A stretch of DNA of 64,000 nucleotides from Lachnoclostridium sp. UBA1175 (GTDB lineage: Bacteria > Bacillota > Clostridia > Lachnospirales > Lachnospiraceae): the NCBI GenBank assembly GCA_002311665.1, contig DBYX01000020.1:1-64000 (forward strand). Direction: 5' to 3'. The position numbers and the translations under genes are program-made. Shown one piece after another: positions 27,443 through 35,404 of this stretch. The notes under the pieces are model-generated. The model worked only from the letters and a program-made list of their open reading frames with translations, was not told the origin of the DNA and did not search any database. Each line of letters begins with the position of its first letter. The stretch's first letter is position 1.

Positions 27443-27973
27443 ATGGAAGACAATAAACCGGTGGATCGTTTCACCAGAAAACAGTTGCGCGAGCTTGAGG
27501 ACAGACTTGCCGAGTTGAAGGCGAAGAGCCATGATATCGCGCAGCGCATCAAGGAAGCACGCGAGCAGGGAGACCTGTCGGAGAATTCCGAGTACGACAG
27601 TGCGATGGATGACCAGCGCAAGAACGAGGGAGAGATCGCGGAGCTTGAGGCTCTCCTGAACAGAGCCGTACTGATCGACAAGATTGACACGAAGAAAGTC
27701 AGTGTCGGTTGCCGGATCACTGTGCAGAACATCACCAAGGGCAAGGAGTCCACTTATGAGATCGTGGGCAGCCCCGTTCTGGTTGATGTGCTGTCCGGCA
27801 AGATTTCCGATATGTCGCCGGTCGGCAAGGGACTGTGCGGCGCGAAGGCAGGCCAGGAGGTAACCGTGGAGTTGCCGGCGGGGCCTGTCGTCTACAAGAT
27901 ATTGAGCATCACAAAGCCGGAGGAAGAGGGCGAGGCCGCTGCGGCGAAACCTTCGAGAAAGAAGAAAGCGTAA
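27443..27973 (+). CDS. greA: Transcription elongation factor GreA
   Basis: 176 residues from the ATG at 27443 (GGAGGGAAGAGG upstream); an in-frame extension to 27338 overlaps the promoter and is rejected. The N-terminal coiled coil carries the acidic tip region AREQGDLSENSEYDSA, the GreA signature. The C-terminal FKBP-like domain contains the segment ITVQNITKGKESTYEIVG and a GKGLCGAKAGQEV block. It rescues backtracked RNA polymerase by stimulating transcript cleavage. A short basic tail (KPSRKKKA) extends beyond the usual ~158 residues. It is followed by lysS after a weak terminator, an arrangement seen in other Clostridia. Confidence 0.95.
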   Translation: MEDNKPVDRFTRKQLRELEDRLAELKAKSHDIAQRIKEAREQGDLSENSEYDSAMDDQRKNEGEIAELEALLNRAVLIDKIDTKKVSVGCRITVQNITKGKESTYEIVGSPVLVDVLSGKISDMSPVGKGLCGAKAGQEVTVELPAGPVVYKILSITKPEEEGEAAAAKPSRKKKA

Positions 27974-27988
27974 GAACGGAACAGTGAT

Positions 27989-28020
27989 ACGCCGGCGGGG
28001 CAAAACCAGCCGGCGTTGTT
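27989..28020 (+). terminator. Possible terminator/attenuator between greA and lysS
   Basis: ACGCCGGC (27989-27996) pairs with GCCGGCGT (28009-28016), followed by TGTT only. The T run is weak, so partial read-through into lysS is likely. Confidence 0.5.
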
Positions 28021-28056
28021 GCATCATAAAGCGGGAGAACGGAAGGAGTTCAACAT

Positions 28057-29676
28057 ATGGCAGAGCAGAACATCACTCAGAATAATGCGGAGATGCCGGA
28101 GCAGGATACAAGCGAACTGATCCGGATCCGTCGTCAGAAGCTTGCGGACCTGCAGGCGGCGGGCAAGGATCCTTTTCAGATCACCAAGTTTGATCAGACG
28201 CACCACACCGACGAGGTGAAGGCGATCTACGAGGCTGCCGAGGCTGAGAAGCTTGCGGGACGCACGGCGCCCGTGACGGACGGTCTCGAGGAGGCGGAGG
28301 CGCGCGCCGTGAAGAAGGCGGACTACGAGGAGCGCCGCGCCATTATGGATGCGGATCCGATCGAGGTTTCCATCGCCGGCCGTATGCTTTTTAAACGCGT
28401 GATGGGCAAGGCGTCCTTCATCAACATCCAGGACCTCAAGGGCAGCATCCAGGTGTATGTCTCGCGCGACGGGATCGGAGAGGACGCATATGCGGACTTC
28501 AAGAAATCCGACATCGGTGACATTTTCGGCGTGAAGGGATACATTTTCCGCACGATGACCGGCGAGATCTCGGTGCACGCGGACGAGCTGACGCTCCTCT
28601 CGAAGAACCTTCAGGTGCTTCCGGAGAAGTTCCACGGCATGACCAACACCGACCTTCGCTACCGCCAGCGCTACACCGACCTGATCATGAACCCGGAGGT
28701 GCGCGACACCTTCGTGAAGAGGTCGAAAATGATCGCCGGCATCCGTTCGTTCCTCGCGGGACGCGGCTTTATGGAGGTCGAGACCCCGATGCTCGTCGCC
28801 AACGCGGGCGGCGCGGCGGCACGGCCTTTCTACACCCACTACAATTCGCTCGATGAGGACGTCAAACTCCGCATCAGCCTTGAACTTTACCTGAAGCGCC
28901 TGATCGTCGGCGGTCTGGAGCGCGTGTTCGAGATCGGCCGCGTGTTCCGCAACGAGGGCATCGACACCCGTCACAACCCCGAATTCACGCTGATGGAGCT
29001 CTACCAGGCATACACCGACTACTACGGGATGATGGAGCTGACCGAGTCGATGTTCCGCTTCCTCGCGCAGGAGGTGTGCGGTTCGACACTGATCACCTAC
29101 GGCGAGAACGAGATTGACCTCGGCAAGCCGTTCGCTCGTCTCACGATGGTTGAGGCCGTAAAGCAGTATACCGGCGTGGATTTCGACCAGATCGCGACCG
29201 ACGAGGAGGCCAAGGCACTCGCGAAGGAGCGTCACATCGAGTTTGAGGCGCGCCACACGAAGGGCGACATCCTCAACCTCTTCTTCGAGGAGTTTGTCGA
29301 GGAGCATTTGGTGCAGCCGACGTTCATCATGGATCACCCGGTGGAGATCTCGCCTCTTACGAAGCGCAAGCCCGACAAGCCCGACTATGTCGAGCGTTTC
29401 GAGCTCTACATCAACACCTGGGAGATGTGCAACGCTTACTCCGAGCTGAACGATCCGATCGACCAGCGTGAGCGTTTCAAGGCACAGGAAGCCGCGCTCG
29501 CAGCCGGCGACGAGGAGGCCAACACGACCGATGAGGACTTCATGAACGCCCTTGAGATCGGTATGCCGCCCACCGGCGGAATCGGCTACGGACTCGACCG
29601 CCTCGCAATGCTGCTGACGAATAGCCCCGCGATCAGGGATGTGCTGTTGTTCCCGACAATGCGGTCACTGGACTGA
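28057..29676 (+). CDS. lysS: Lysyl-tRNA synthetase, class II
   Basis: 539 residues, AAGGAG 8 bases before the ATG. It charges tRNA-Lys. The N-terminal OB-fold anticodon domain includes RRQKLADLQAAGKDPF and GKASFINIQD. Class II motif 1 is near FLAGRGFMEVETPML, motif 2 is FEIGRVFRNEGIDTRHNPEF and motif 3 is GGIGYGLDRLAMLL. It is about 30 residues longer than the E. coli enzyme because of an Ala/Glu/Lys-rich insertion at ~65-95 before the OB strand that starts SIAGRM. All catalytic motifs are intact. A clear terminator follows. Confidence 0.98.
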   Translation: MAEQNITQNNAEMPEQDTSELIRIRRQKLADLQAAGKDPFQITKFDQTHHTDEVKAIYEAAEAEKLAGRTAPVTDGLEEAEARAVKKADYEERRAIMDADPIEVSIAGRMLFKRVMGKASFINIQDLKGSIQVYVSRDGIGEDAYADFKKSDIGDIFGVKGYIFRTMTGEISVHADELTLLSKNLQVLPEKFHGMTNTDLRYRQRYTDLIMNPEVRDTFVKRSKMIAGIRSFLAGRGFMEVETPMLVANAGGAAARPFYTHYNSLDEDVKLRISLELYLKRLIVGGLERVFEIGRVFRNEGIDTRHNPEFTLMELYQAYTDYYGMMELTESMFRFLAQEVCGSTLITYGENEIDLGKPFARLTMVEAVKQYTGVDFDQIATDEEAKALAKERHIEFEARHTKGDILNLFFEEFVEEHLVQPTFIMDHPVEISPLTKRKPDKPDYVERFELYINTWEMCNAYSELNDPIDQRERFKAQEAALAAGDEEANTTDEDFMNALEIGMPPTGGIGYGLDRLAMLLTNSPAIRDVLLFPTMRSLD

Positions 29677-29712
29677 TGCATCAATATTATTCGAAGAGAA
29701 CAGGCTTACAGG

Positions 29713-29745
29713 AAACGGTTAGAATTCAAAATCTAACCGTTTTTT
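29713..29745 (+). terminator. lysS terminator
   Basis: AAACGGTTAGA (29713-29723) pairs with TCTAACCGTTT (29732-29742), with a T run to 29745. Confidence 0.88.
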
Positions 29746-29817
29746 GATAGACATTTTCGTGAGGAAAATGATGTGAATATCGAAGTCTGAACTTAAAAAG
29801 TTTCAGAATGAGGACGG

Positions 29818-29872
29818 CGGCATGGTTTCTTTGAAGAAGAGAAGAAACGCTGCCGGTTTGTTCTTTTTCTTC
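29818..29872 (+). terminator. Orphan terminator-like hairpin
   Basis: CGGCA-TG-GTTTCTT (29818-29831) pairs with AAGAAAC-GC-TGCCG (29842-29855), followed by a T-rich run. lysS already has its own terminator, so this may end a small RNA or be a back-up. Confidence 0.5.
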
Positions 29873-29904
29873 ACAGAATTTACATCGGAAAAAGATTAAT
29901 GTGA

Positions 29905-29933
29905 TTGATATTACGTGTTATATGAAGTATAGT
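29905..29933 (+). promoter_or_regulatory. Promoter of the 438-residue secreted protein
   Basis: TTGATA at 29905-29910, a 17-base spacer and TATAGT at 29928-29933. Confidence 0.7.
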
Positions 29934-29964
29934 TCTTTTTGTGGGGGAAAATCGAAGTGCTTTT

Positions 29965-29992
29965 GCCAGTCTTTGGGAAAGGGGGCTTTTTT
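29965..29992 (+). terminator. Leader terminator/attenuator candidate
   Basis: GCC-AGT-CTTT (29965-29974) pairs with AAAG-GG-GGC (29978-29986), closed by GGG and followed by six T. It lies ~25 bases after the predicted start point and 66 bases before the start codon, so full-length mRNA needs read-through. Confidence 0.6.
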
Positions 29993-30057
29993 GCGTTAAA
30001 ATATCGGGGGGAGCATTGCTGAGGATCCTTCACTAATAAATTATGTGGAGGCAGAAA

Positions 30058-31374
30058 ATGAAATCATTTTTTTACGGGAAATTCAAAACGGTTATGTGCT
30101 TTATGCTCGTGCTGGCGATGGGGGTCGGAATGTTGCCTATGGCGACACGGGAAGCGAAAGCAGCGAGCAAGATTGTTAACGTAACTTATGTTGCCGGAGA
30201 TGATGCAACGATCAAGGGGAATAAGACATTTACGGTCACGTATGAAACAGACAACGGTAAGATAACCATCACCAGATACGAGGCGGAGAAGAAGAGCGTT
30301 AATTATGTGTTTAAGGGGTGGTCCAAGACAAAGGGCAGCAAGATTGATTACAAACCCGGGGAGACGATAACGCTTTCCACGATCAAGGACTTTGCGCTTT
30401 ATGCAGTCTTCAGTTATTGCCCTCATGCACATAAGAAAAGCACGGTCTTGCGCTCGGCGACCTGTTACCAGACAGGGACCAAAGAGTATGTTTGCTCCGA
30501 CTGCGGAAAAAAATGGACGGAGAGTACACCTAAGACCGGACACCAGTACAAAAAAGTCGTTGTAACTACGGATTATGTGAAATACTGTGAGTTGCACTGC
30601 GCGGTATGCAATGCAAGGGCGTTCAATGTAGCAAGAAACCTCAATCAATTTTCACAGTATATATACGCTAAGGATTACAGCGCGCTCTCAAGTAAACAAC
30701 AACTTGAGGTAAAGCAAAAGTGGACCAGCTATACGCTCGGCTGCAATATGGACAAAGCCAAAGAATTGGCAAAAAAGGACTATAAGGATGCCAGTAAGAT
30801 TAAAATAACAAATATAGATAGCCTTATCAGTTTTGCAACTAAAGTGGAGGGCGTGTTTTCAGAACTCGACCTGGGGAAAAACAGCGTATTAAGCGCGATT
30901 GGGACGCTTTTGTATGTAGATGTGTTAAGAAATCCGAAAAGCACGAAAACCGATGTATTGTTTGCGACACTATCTCAGATCAGTCCCATCGCAGGGATTA
31001 TTATAGACGGATTCACGAAAGTGAGCGATAAACTGACCGATCTATGTTTTATGGGATATGAATCTGTTGCTGAAAACGGACTGATGACGGACATTGGGAG
31101 ACTGCACATAATAGATGTTTCCTATAACGGTTTGTTTAACAAGACTATGAAATACAAAGGAGCGACAAGGCGTTGCATAGATGTCATCTGCCTGGAATTT
31201 GCGGAAAAGGATTTTGTCGAATTGGGAAAGTCGAAAGTTAATAGTGATATTATAAATTTTAAATCAGTCATGAAATTCCTGGTCCTTCCGGCGTTGGACA
31301 AAGAAGTAGCAGGTTGTATCGATGAATGTAATACATTTGAAGAGTTCAATGATATCCTAAAGACAATTAAGTAA
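30058..31374 (+). CDS. Secreted protein with InlB B-type repeat and Cys-rich (zinc-ribbon-like) domain; C-terminal part unknown
   Basis: 438 residues from the ATG at 30058 (GTGGAGG upstream). The signal peptide is VMCFMLVLAMGVGMLPMATREAKA. A single InlB B-type repeat (~40-120, VFKGWSKTKGSKIDYKPG) is followed by a Cys/His segment (~123-190). In it CPHAH, CYQTG, CSDCGKKW, TGHQYK and a later CELHCAVC recur in the spacing seen in many Clostridial surface proteins. The last ~240 residues match nothing I know and are lysine-rich and mostly helical. The gene and its flanks are more AT-rich than the surroundings, a possible sign of transfer. A long hairpin terminator follows. Confidence 0.78.
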   Translation: MKSFFYGKFKTVMCFMLVLAMGVGMLPMATREAKAASKIVNVTYVAGDDATIKGNKTFTVTYETDNGKITITRYEAEKKSVNYVFKGWSKTKGSKIDYKPGETITLSTIKDFALYAVFSYCPHAHKKSTVLRSATCYQTGTKEYVCSDCGKKWTESTPKTGHQYKKVVVTTDYVKYCELHCAVCNARAFNVARNLNQFSQYIYAKDYSALSSKQQLEVKQKWTSYTLGCNMDKAKELAKKDYKDASKIKITNIDSLISFATKVEGVFSELDLGKNSVLSAIGTLLYVDVLRNPKSTKTDVLFATLSQISPIAGIIIDGFTKVSDKLTDLCFMGYESVAENGLMTDIGRLHIIDVSYNGLFNKTMKYKGATRRCIDVICLEFAEKDFVELGKSKVNSDIINFKSVMKFLVLPALDKEVAGCIDECNTFEEFNDILKTIK

Positions 31375-31382
31375 GTAAAGCG

Positions 31383-31461
31383 GAGTGGCTGTGCAATGGA
31401 ATGTGTCATTGTGCCGGACAAACGGCAGGAATGATACAAAACCGGACAGCCACTCTTTTTT
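31383..31461 (+). terminator. Long multi-part hairpin terminator
   Basis: GAGTGGCTGT (31383-31392) pairs with ACAGCCACTC (31446-31455) around inner pairs TCATT/AATGA and GCCG/CGGC, followed by six T. Confidence 0.8.
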
Positions 31462-31540
31462 GTCGTTAATATGTTTGTTTTATCGACCGAAGTGGTATAA
31501 AATAGAGATGGTGAAACCCGATGAAAAGGAGGACCTCTCT

Positions 31541-32008
31541 ATGGACCACGAAGCGCAACATTCGGTTGAGATTGTGCCGGGATTGATCCTCGGCGGTCTT
31601 TACAACCTCGAGGAGACCATGTATATGAAGCCGGACGTCCTCTTCCCGTTGGACCGGTTGCCGGGCTGGATCTGGGGCACTGGCTTCCGCGGGGAGATCG
31701 TGTATTATCCGGTCACGGACTATGACATTTTACCCGACGACGTGCTGGACCGACTCGTGGACACGCTACTGGGGAAAATGAGGGAAGGCAAGCGGGTCGC
31801 CTTGTTCTGCGTCGGCGGACACGGCAGGACAGGTTATGTGGCGTCGTGTGTCCTGCATATGCTGGGGACGAAGAGGCCGATTGCGTACCTGCGTGACAAC
31901 TACAGCTACAAGGCTGTCGAGACGATGGAGCAGCAGCACGCGGTTGAGCGCTTTCAGAAGCGTCACCCGGTGGAAATACGGCGGGAAATCGATAACCCGA
32001 TCGATTAA
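31541..32008 (+). CDS. Protein-tyrosine/dual-specificity phosphatase-like protein
   Basis: 155 residues from the ATG at 31541, 8 bases after AAAGGAGG; longer in-frame starts lack a ribosome site. The active-site P-loop is FCVGGHGRTG, a CX5R signature with Cys90 and Arg96. Asp60 or Asp62 upstream could be the general acid. The domain is a minimal PTP/DSP fold with no targeting signal, so it is cytoplasmic. Substrates may be phosphotyrosine proteins or other phospho-compounds and cannot be told apart here. The zinc-ribbon gene follows after 25 bases, so they may share a transcript. Confidence 0.82.
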   Translation: MDHEAQHSVEIVPGLILGGLYNLEETMYMKPDVLFPLDRLPGWIWGTGFRGEIVYYPVTDYDILPDDVLDRLVDTLLGKMREGKRVALFCVGGHGRTGYVASCVLHMLGTKRPIAYLRDNYSYKAVETMEQQHAVERFQKRHPVEIRREIDNPID

Positions 32009-32033
32009 GACAGAAGAGAGAAGGTGAAATGAA

Positions 32034-32774
32034 ATGTTTTGTCCGAACTGTGGAAGGCAGGTAGCACCCGGAGCAACATTTTGCGGAAACTGCGGAAATC
32101 CTATGAACGTTGCGGGACAGGCGGGCGCTGCAACACCGATGTACAATCAGGCGCAGGGCAATCCTGCGGCGCCGATGTATAACGCGGGGCAAATGGCGCC
32201 GGATCGCAGCGTGCAGCCGGTCAACAATTCCTCGGTTATGAATTGCCCGCACTGCGGCGGTGTTATGTACAAGTTGCTTTCTACTTGTCCGCACTGCCAC
32301 GGCCCGGTGCTCTCGCCGGAACTTCAGATGCAGAGAGCTTACGAGCAGGAGATGACCAGAGCGCGGGACGAACGCGACTGGCAACAGTACTGCGCGGAGG
32401 TCAACAAAACCGAGAAGAGGAACTTCTGGCTTTCTATGATCCTCGGCCTTGCCATTGCCCTTGCGCCGATCATCAGTGCGAGCATAAACGGCAACCTCGG
32501 CGAGGCTAATATATTGGAACTTTTGTTGTTTATCTATGGGCTTCAGTCGTGGATATACGGTCTCTTTTGCCTTCGCATATCCAAGCGTTTTGCGTTCCTG
32601 ATCGAGCTTGTGATCATCGGCTGGATCATTCTGCTGTACATTGTGATGTCCGTTCCGATCATCATAGGAGCGATCTACTGGGTGCCCAAAGCCGTGTGCC
32701 GACTCATCATCGGTTCACCGTTGCTCTCCGAGAAGGAGATTGAGAAGATGTTGGAGAAAGGACTGTTGGATTGA
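32034..32774 (+). CDS. Double zinc-ribbon membrane protein
   Basis: 246 residues. The N-terminus has a CPNCG-x10-CGNCG zinc ribbon (~3-22). After a flexible Ala/Met/Gln/Pro linker comes a second ribbon CPHCGG...CPHCH (~70-90). About four hydrophobic helices follow from ~residue 127 (FWLSMILGLAIALAPIISA, LLLFIYGLQSWIYGLF, and a pair around IIGWIILLYIVMSVPIIIG). Zinc-ribbon-plus-membrane proteins are frequent in Firmicutes and are mostly uncharacterised. There is no enzyme motif. The nuclease-like gene starts 37 bases downstream. Confidence 0.75.
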   Translation: MFCPNCGRQVAPGATFCGNCGNPMNVAGQAGAATPMYNQAQGNPAAPMYNAGQMAPDRSVQPVNNSSVMNCPHCGGVMYKLLSTCPHCHGPVLSPELQMQRAYEQEMTRARDERDWQQYCAEVNKTEKRNFWLSMILGLAIALAPIISASINGNLGEANILELLLFIYGLQSWIYGLFCLRISKRFAFLIELVIIGWIILLYIVMSVPIIIGAIYWVPKAVCRLIIGSPLLSEKEIEKMLEKGLLD

Positions 32775-32811
32775 TCGATCCGGGCGGTAAAACTGTAAAC
32801 GGAGAATGATG

Positions 32812-33438
32812 ATGAGAAGCATTGATTCGCTTGAACATGACCTGGAGCGCGTGGTTGAGATGCTTTCGGGCGCTTGGATAACACAGAATAACGAGATGGA
32901 TAAAAAAACGAACTTCATTTACCAAATGGGTTCGCTGGATGCTTGTCTGAAGGAGATCGAACGAACAGGAACAGATCAGAATTACGCGTTGCACAGATGG
33001 TACAATGCAAAGACTTCCATAGCATGCGAGTATATCTTTTGTGAATTCGGTGCCGTTCATGATAGAGATCCATATAACCACGATACGGACATATACATTA
33101 ACAAAGTCCCTTTTGATGTAAAACTTACGGTATATCCGCAAAAACTGAAGGACAGAAGATTTGACCTCCATACGAGAGCGGGTAAGGACGAGATGATCCG
33201 ATGGTTTTACGAGAACCAGTCCCAGGGAAACAGAAAACAGCTGTTGAACCGGTTGTATGTGGTTTGCGACGGAAAGAGCAACCGGGAAAACCTGCGTATG
33301 AAAAGCAATTTTCCGCTGATGAGAGAGAGAATCGGAGAGTTTATGAAGGATGCGTCGGTACACGGTGTACAGAATATCACGATGGATATCGACGGGAAGC
33401 ATCTTGTTCTGAAGAGCGATATCATTTTGCTGGACTAG
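32812..33438 (+). CDS. PD-(D/E)XK-like nuclease, probable type II restriction endonuclease
   Basis: 208 residues. Three ATG codons stand in a row at 32806, 32809 and 32812; ACGGAG at 32799-32804 best fits the third. The central part reads as a PD-(D/E)XK core: a helix with Glu73/Glu78, a strand with Asp93 (HDTDIYI) and a strand with Asp102-Val-Lys104 (PFDVKLTVYP), then a strand LYVVCDG. This is motif reading by eye, not a database match. The context supports it: two DNA methyltransferase genes face it from the opposite strand 88 bases away. The gene is visibly more AT-rich than the methyltransferases. It could instead be an unrelated orphan protein. Confidence 0.55.
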   Translation: MRSIDSLEHDLERVVEMLSGAWITQNNEMDKKTNFIYQMGSLDACLKEIERTGTDQNYALHRWYNAKTSIACEYIFCEFGAVHDRDPYNHDTDIYINKVPFDVKLTVYPQKLKDRRFDLHTRAGKDEMIRWFYENQSQGNRKQLLNRLYVVCDGKSNRENLRMKSNFPLMRERIGEFMKDASVHGVQNITMDIDGKHLVLKSDIILLD

Positions 33439-33461
33439 TAATATAACTTACGTTCACCCAA

Positions 33462-33486
33462 AAAGGCCTGCGCAATGCAGGCCTTT
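33462..33486. terminator. Bidirectional terminator between nuclease and methyltransferase genes
   Basis: AAAGGCCTGC (33462-33471) pairs with GCAGGCCTTT (33477-33486) with a 5-base loop, between convergent genes. Confidence 0.85.
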
Positions 33487-33525
33487 CTTCATTCCGTTAT
33501 TTCTTTATCCCGCGGCTTCCACGGC

Positions 33526-34314
33526 TCATTTCACCTTCTTGAACACGAAGATATACTCGTGCTTGAAGATGTAGAAATCGTGGGTGAGTGCGCGGTAGCG
33601 CCAGATGCCCTGCTGGTTGCCCTTGCCCTTCGTCTCGCCGAAGTTCTTGACGAGGATTGCCTTGAGCAGGAAGCCTCTTTCGAGGAAGACGTTCATACAG
33701 TGAAAGCCGAGGGGGATCACTTGGCTGTCGGCGTATTTGTCGCCGATGACGCACGCGCAGTAGCGGTTCTTTTCGAGGTACTGCGTGGTGTTGTCGATGA
33801 CCTCGCCGAAGGACGCCAGGAAATCGTCAAGCGTGGCGGTGTTCGAGAGATCGTTGTTGTCTTCCGAGAAGTGGATGATATCCCAGTAGGGCGGGTGGAA
33901 AATGACAAACTGAACCTTTTCAATCCCCTGCGCAGCCAGGAGCTGCCCGATGTCCGCGGTGCGGCTGTCACCGGTGTGCGCAGTGGCGACACAGCCGTTG
34001 GCGGGCTCGGTCGCGATGCGCGCTGCGACGTCGCCGACCACATTTTCCTGAAGATCGATGCCGATGGAGTTGCGTTCCATCCGCTGTGCCTCGATCAGGG
34101 AGGTGCCGCTCCCCATAAACGGATCAAGGATCCAGTCGTGCCTTTTGGTGTAGCGGGAGAAGAGCTGATGCGGTATCTGGGGAACGAAGTTGCCGTGGTA
34201 GTCGCCGTTGTGTGCGCCGCTGTTGTCGCGCTTCTCGATGATCCACAGAGAGTCCGTGGTGATATCGTCGTAGGATTTCCACTCCGCGGGGTTGATGTCG
34301 TTGTACTTGGGCAT
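33526..34314 (-). CDS. DNA methyltransferase (N4-C or N6-A), second enzyme of the cassette
   Basis: 262 residues with AAGGAGG 6 bases before the ATG. The SAM-binding motif I is LDPFMGSGTS (~76-85), and motif IV is FHPPYWD (~138), an unusual HPPY in place of the common SPPY/NPPY/DPPY. The order motif X-I-IV and small size suggest a gamma-like amino-methyltransferase with a minimal recognition domain. It starts 20 bases after the stop of the upstream D12-class methyltransferase, so they form an operon. Two methyltransferases for one nuclease is the usual set-up when the recognition site is asymmetric. The recognised sequence and the modified base are unknown. Confidence 0.85.
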   Translation of the reverse strand: MPKYNDINPAEWKSYDDITTDSLWIIEKRDNSGAHNGDYHGNFVPQIPHQLFSRYTKRHDWILDPFMGSGTSLIEAQRMERNSIGIDLQENVVGDVAARIATEPANGCVATAHTGDSRTADIGQLLAAQGIEKVQFVIFHPPYWDIIHFSEDNNDLSNTATLDDFLASFGEVIDNTTQYLEKNRYCACVIGDKYADSQVIPLGFHCMNVFLERGFLLKAILVKNFGETKGKGNQQGIWRYRALTHDFYIFKHEYIFVFKKVK

Positions 34315-34334
34315 GGGAGCCTCCTTGGATTCGG

Positions 34335-35336
34335 TCAGCGCACCAGGCAGTGCAGGTATTCCACGGTCGTGTCGGCGGCGATGTTGCGGTTGTCCGCGGT
34401 GTCAGCCTGGAAACGCTTGTAGTCGTCACGGGTGAAGAGGCGGTATTCGCCGTAGCGGGACATTATGTTTCGGATCGTCTCCGGCGTCATCAGTCCCTCG
34501 TTGTTGTAACTGAGGAAAATAAAGTGGAAGTCCGCGTCGCGGATCAGTGCGTCAAAAACCCGCTCGACCTGTCGCCTGGAGCAGAAGAGGCTCCGGCCGT
34601 CATTGCCGGCACGAAGTCCGGTCACGCCGGTGAGCTGCGGGTCGTCGTACCGTGCGATCGTCTCGAGCACGTGATAGTTCGAATTGTACTGGCGCGAGTT
34701 ATAAGGCGGGTCGAGGTAGAGAATCTCACCGTGAATGTCCGTGATAAGTTCGCTGATGTCCCGGTTGTAAACCTCCCCGACGGGACCGTCGACGACCGGC
34801 AGCGGTTCCAGACGGAGCGGCTGCAGCGCACTTCTCTTAAAATGCTTCAGATATGCGCCGTACACCGAGGCGGTGTTGGCGACCTTATCGATCGAGTTGA
34901 TCAGGGCGGCAAGGTAGAAGTAGTATGTGTTCTCGGTAATCTCACCGGCCGCGAGAAGACGGTTCAGCTCAAGCCGGATCGCATCGCACCGACCGCCGTT
35001 TTCATCCGTAAAATACATCCTTCCGGAAGCCGCAGGGCAGTAGTTTTCGTATACAAAACCGTGCGCCGGAGGGAGTGCGTTCAGATGTTCCAAAAGAGCC
35101 GGATCCGCGTCGGCAGCGGTGTTCCCGAGGAGATGCCGGTTCAGCACGTAGCTGTAATACTGTATGTCGTCGGCAATCACGTGGAAACCGAGCGAGCGGT
35201 AGGTCTGTCCGACAACGCCGGTCCCGGCGAACAGGTCGGCGAAAACGAGGTCGTTGCCCTGCGTGATCCCCGTCACATCCGCGATCGTCGTCGTGAGGAA
35301 GTCCAGCAATGAGTATTTTGAACCGATGTAATTCAT
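34335..35336 (-). CDS. D12-class adenine-N6 DNA methyltransferase
   Basis: 333 residues; AAGGAG before the ATG. The alpha-class order is visible: motif X at the N-terminus (MNYIGSKYSLLDFL), motif I ADLFAGTGVVG (~34-44), a recognition region in the middle and motif IV LDPPYNSRQY (~205-214). This is the Dam/D12 family that methylates adenine N6 in a short site. It is the first gene of a two-methyltransferase operon convergent with the PD-(D/E)XK-like gene. GC content resembles the flanking chromosome, unlike the nuclease gene. It could also be an orphan regulatory methylase. Confidence 0.92.
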   Translation of the reverse strand: MNYIGSKYSLLDFLTTTIADVTGITQGNDLVFADLFAGTGVVGQTYRSLGFHVIADDIQYYSYVLNRHLLGNTAADADPALLEHLNALPPAHGFVYENYCPAASGRMYFTDENGGRCDAIRLELNRLLAAGEITENTYYFYLAALINSIDKVANTASVYGAYLKHFKRSALQPLRLEPLPVVDGPVGEVYNRDISELITDIHGEILYLDPPYNSRQYNSNYHVLETIARYDDPQLTGVTGLRAGNDGRSLFCSRRQVERVFDALIRDADFHFIFLSYNNEGLMTPETIRNIMSRYGEYRLFTRDDYKRFQADTADNRNIAADTTVEYLHCLVR

Positions 35337-35404
35337 CGTTGATGTCTCCTTGTTGTCGGTCGGTAAAAACAGCGGTTACAGTGTACCACGAAAGATCGGA
35401 AAAT

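Larger units (their letters stand above)
29746..30057 (+). other. AT-rich non-coding stretch with two terminator-like hairpins and a promoter
   Basis: No gene of credible length. It contains a hairpin at 29818-29872, a promoter at 29905-29933 and a second hairpin with T run at 29965-29992, ahead of the gene at 30058. Base composition is clearly more AT-rich than the lysS side. Confidence 0.6.
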
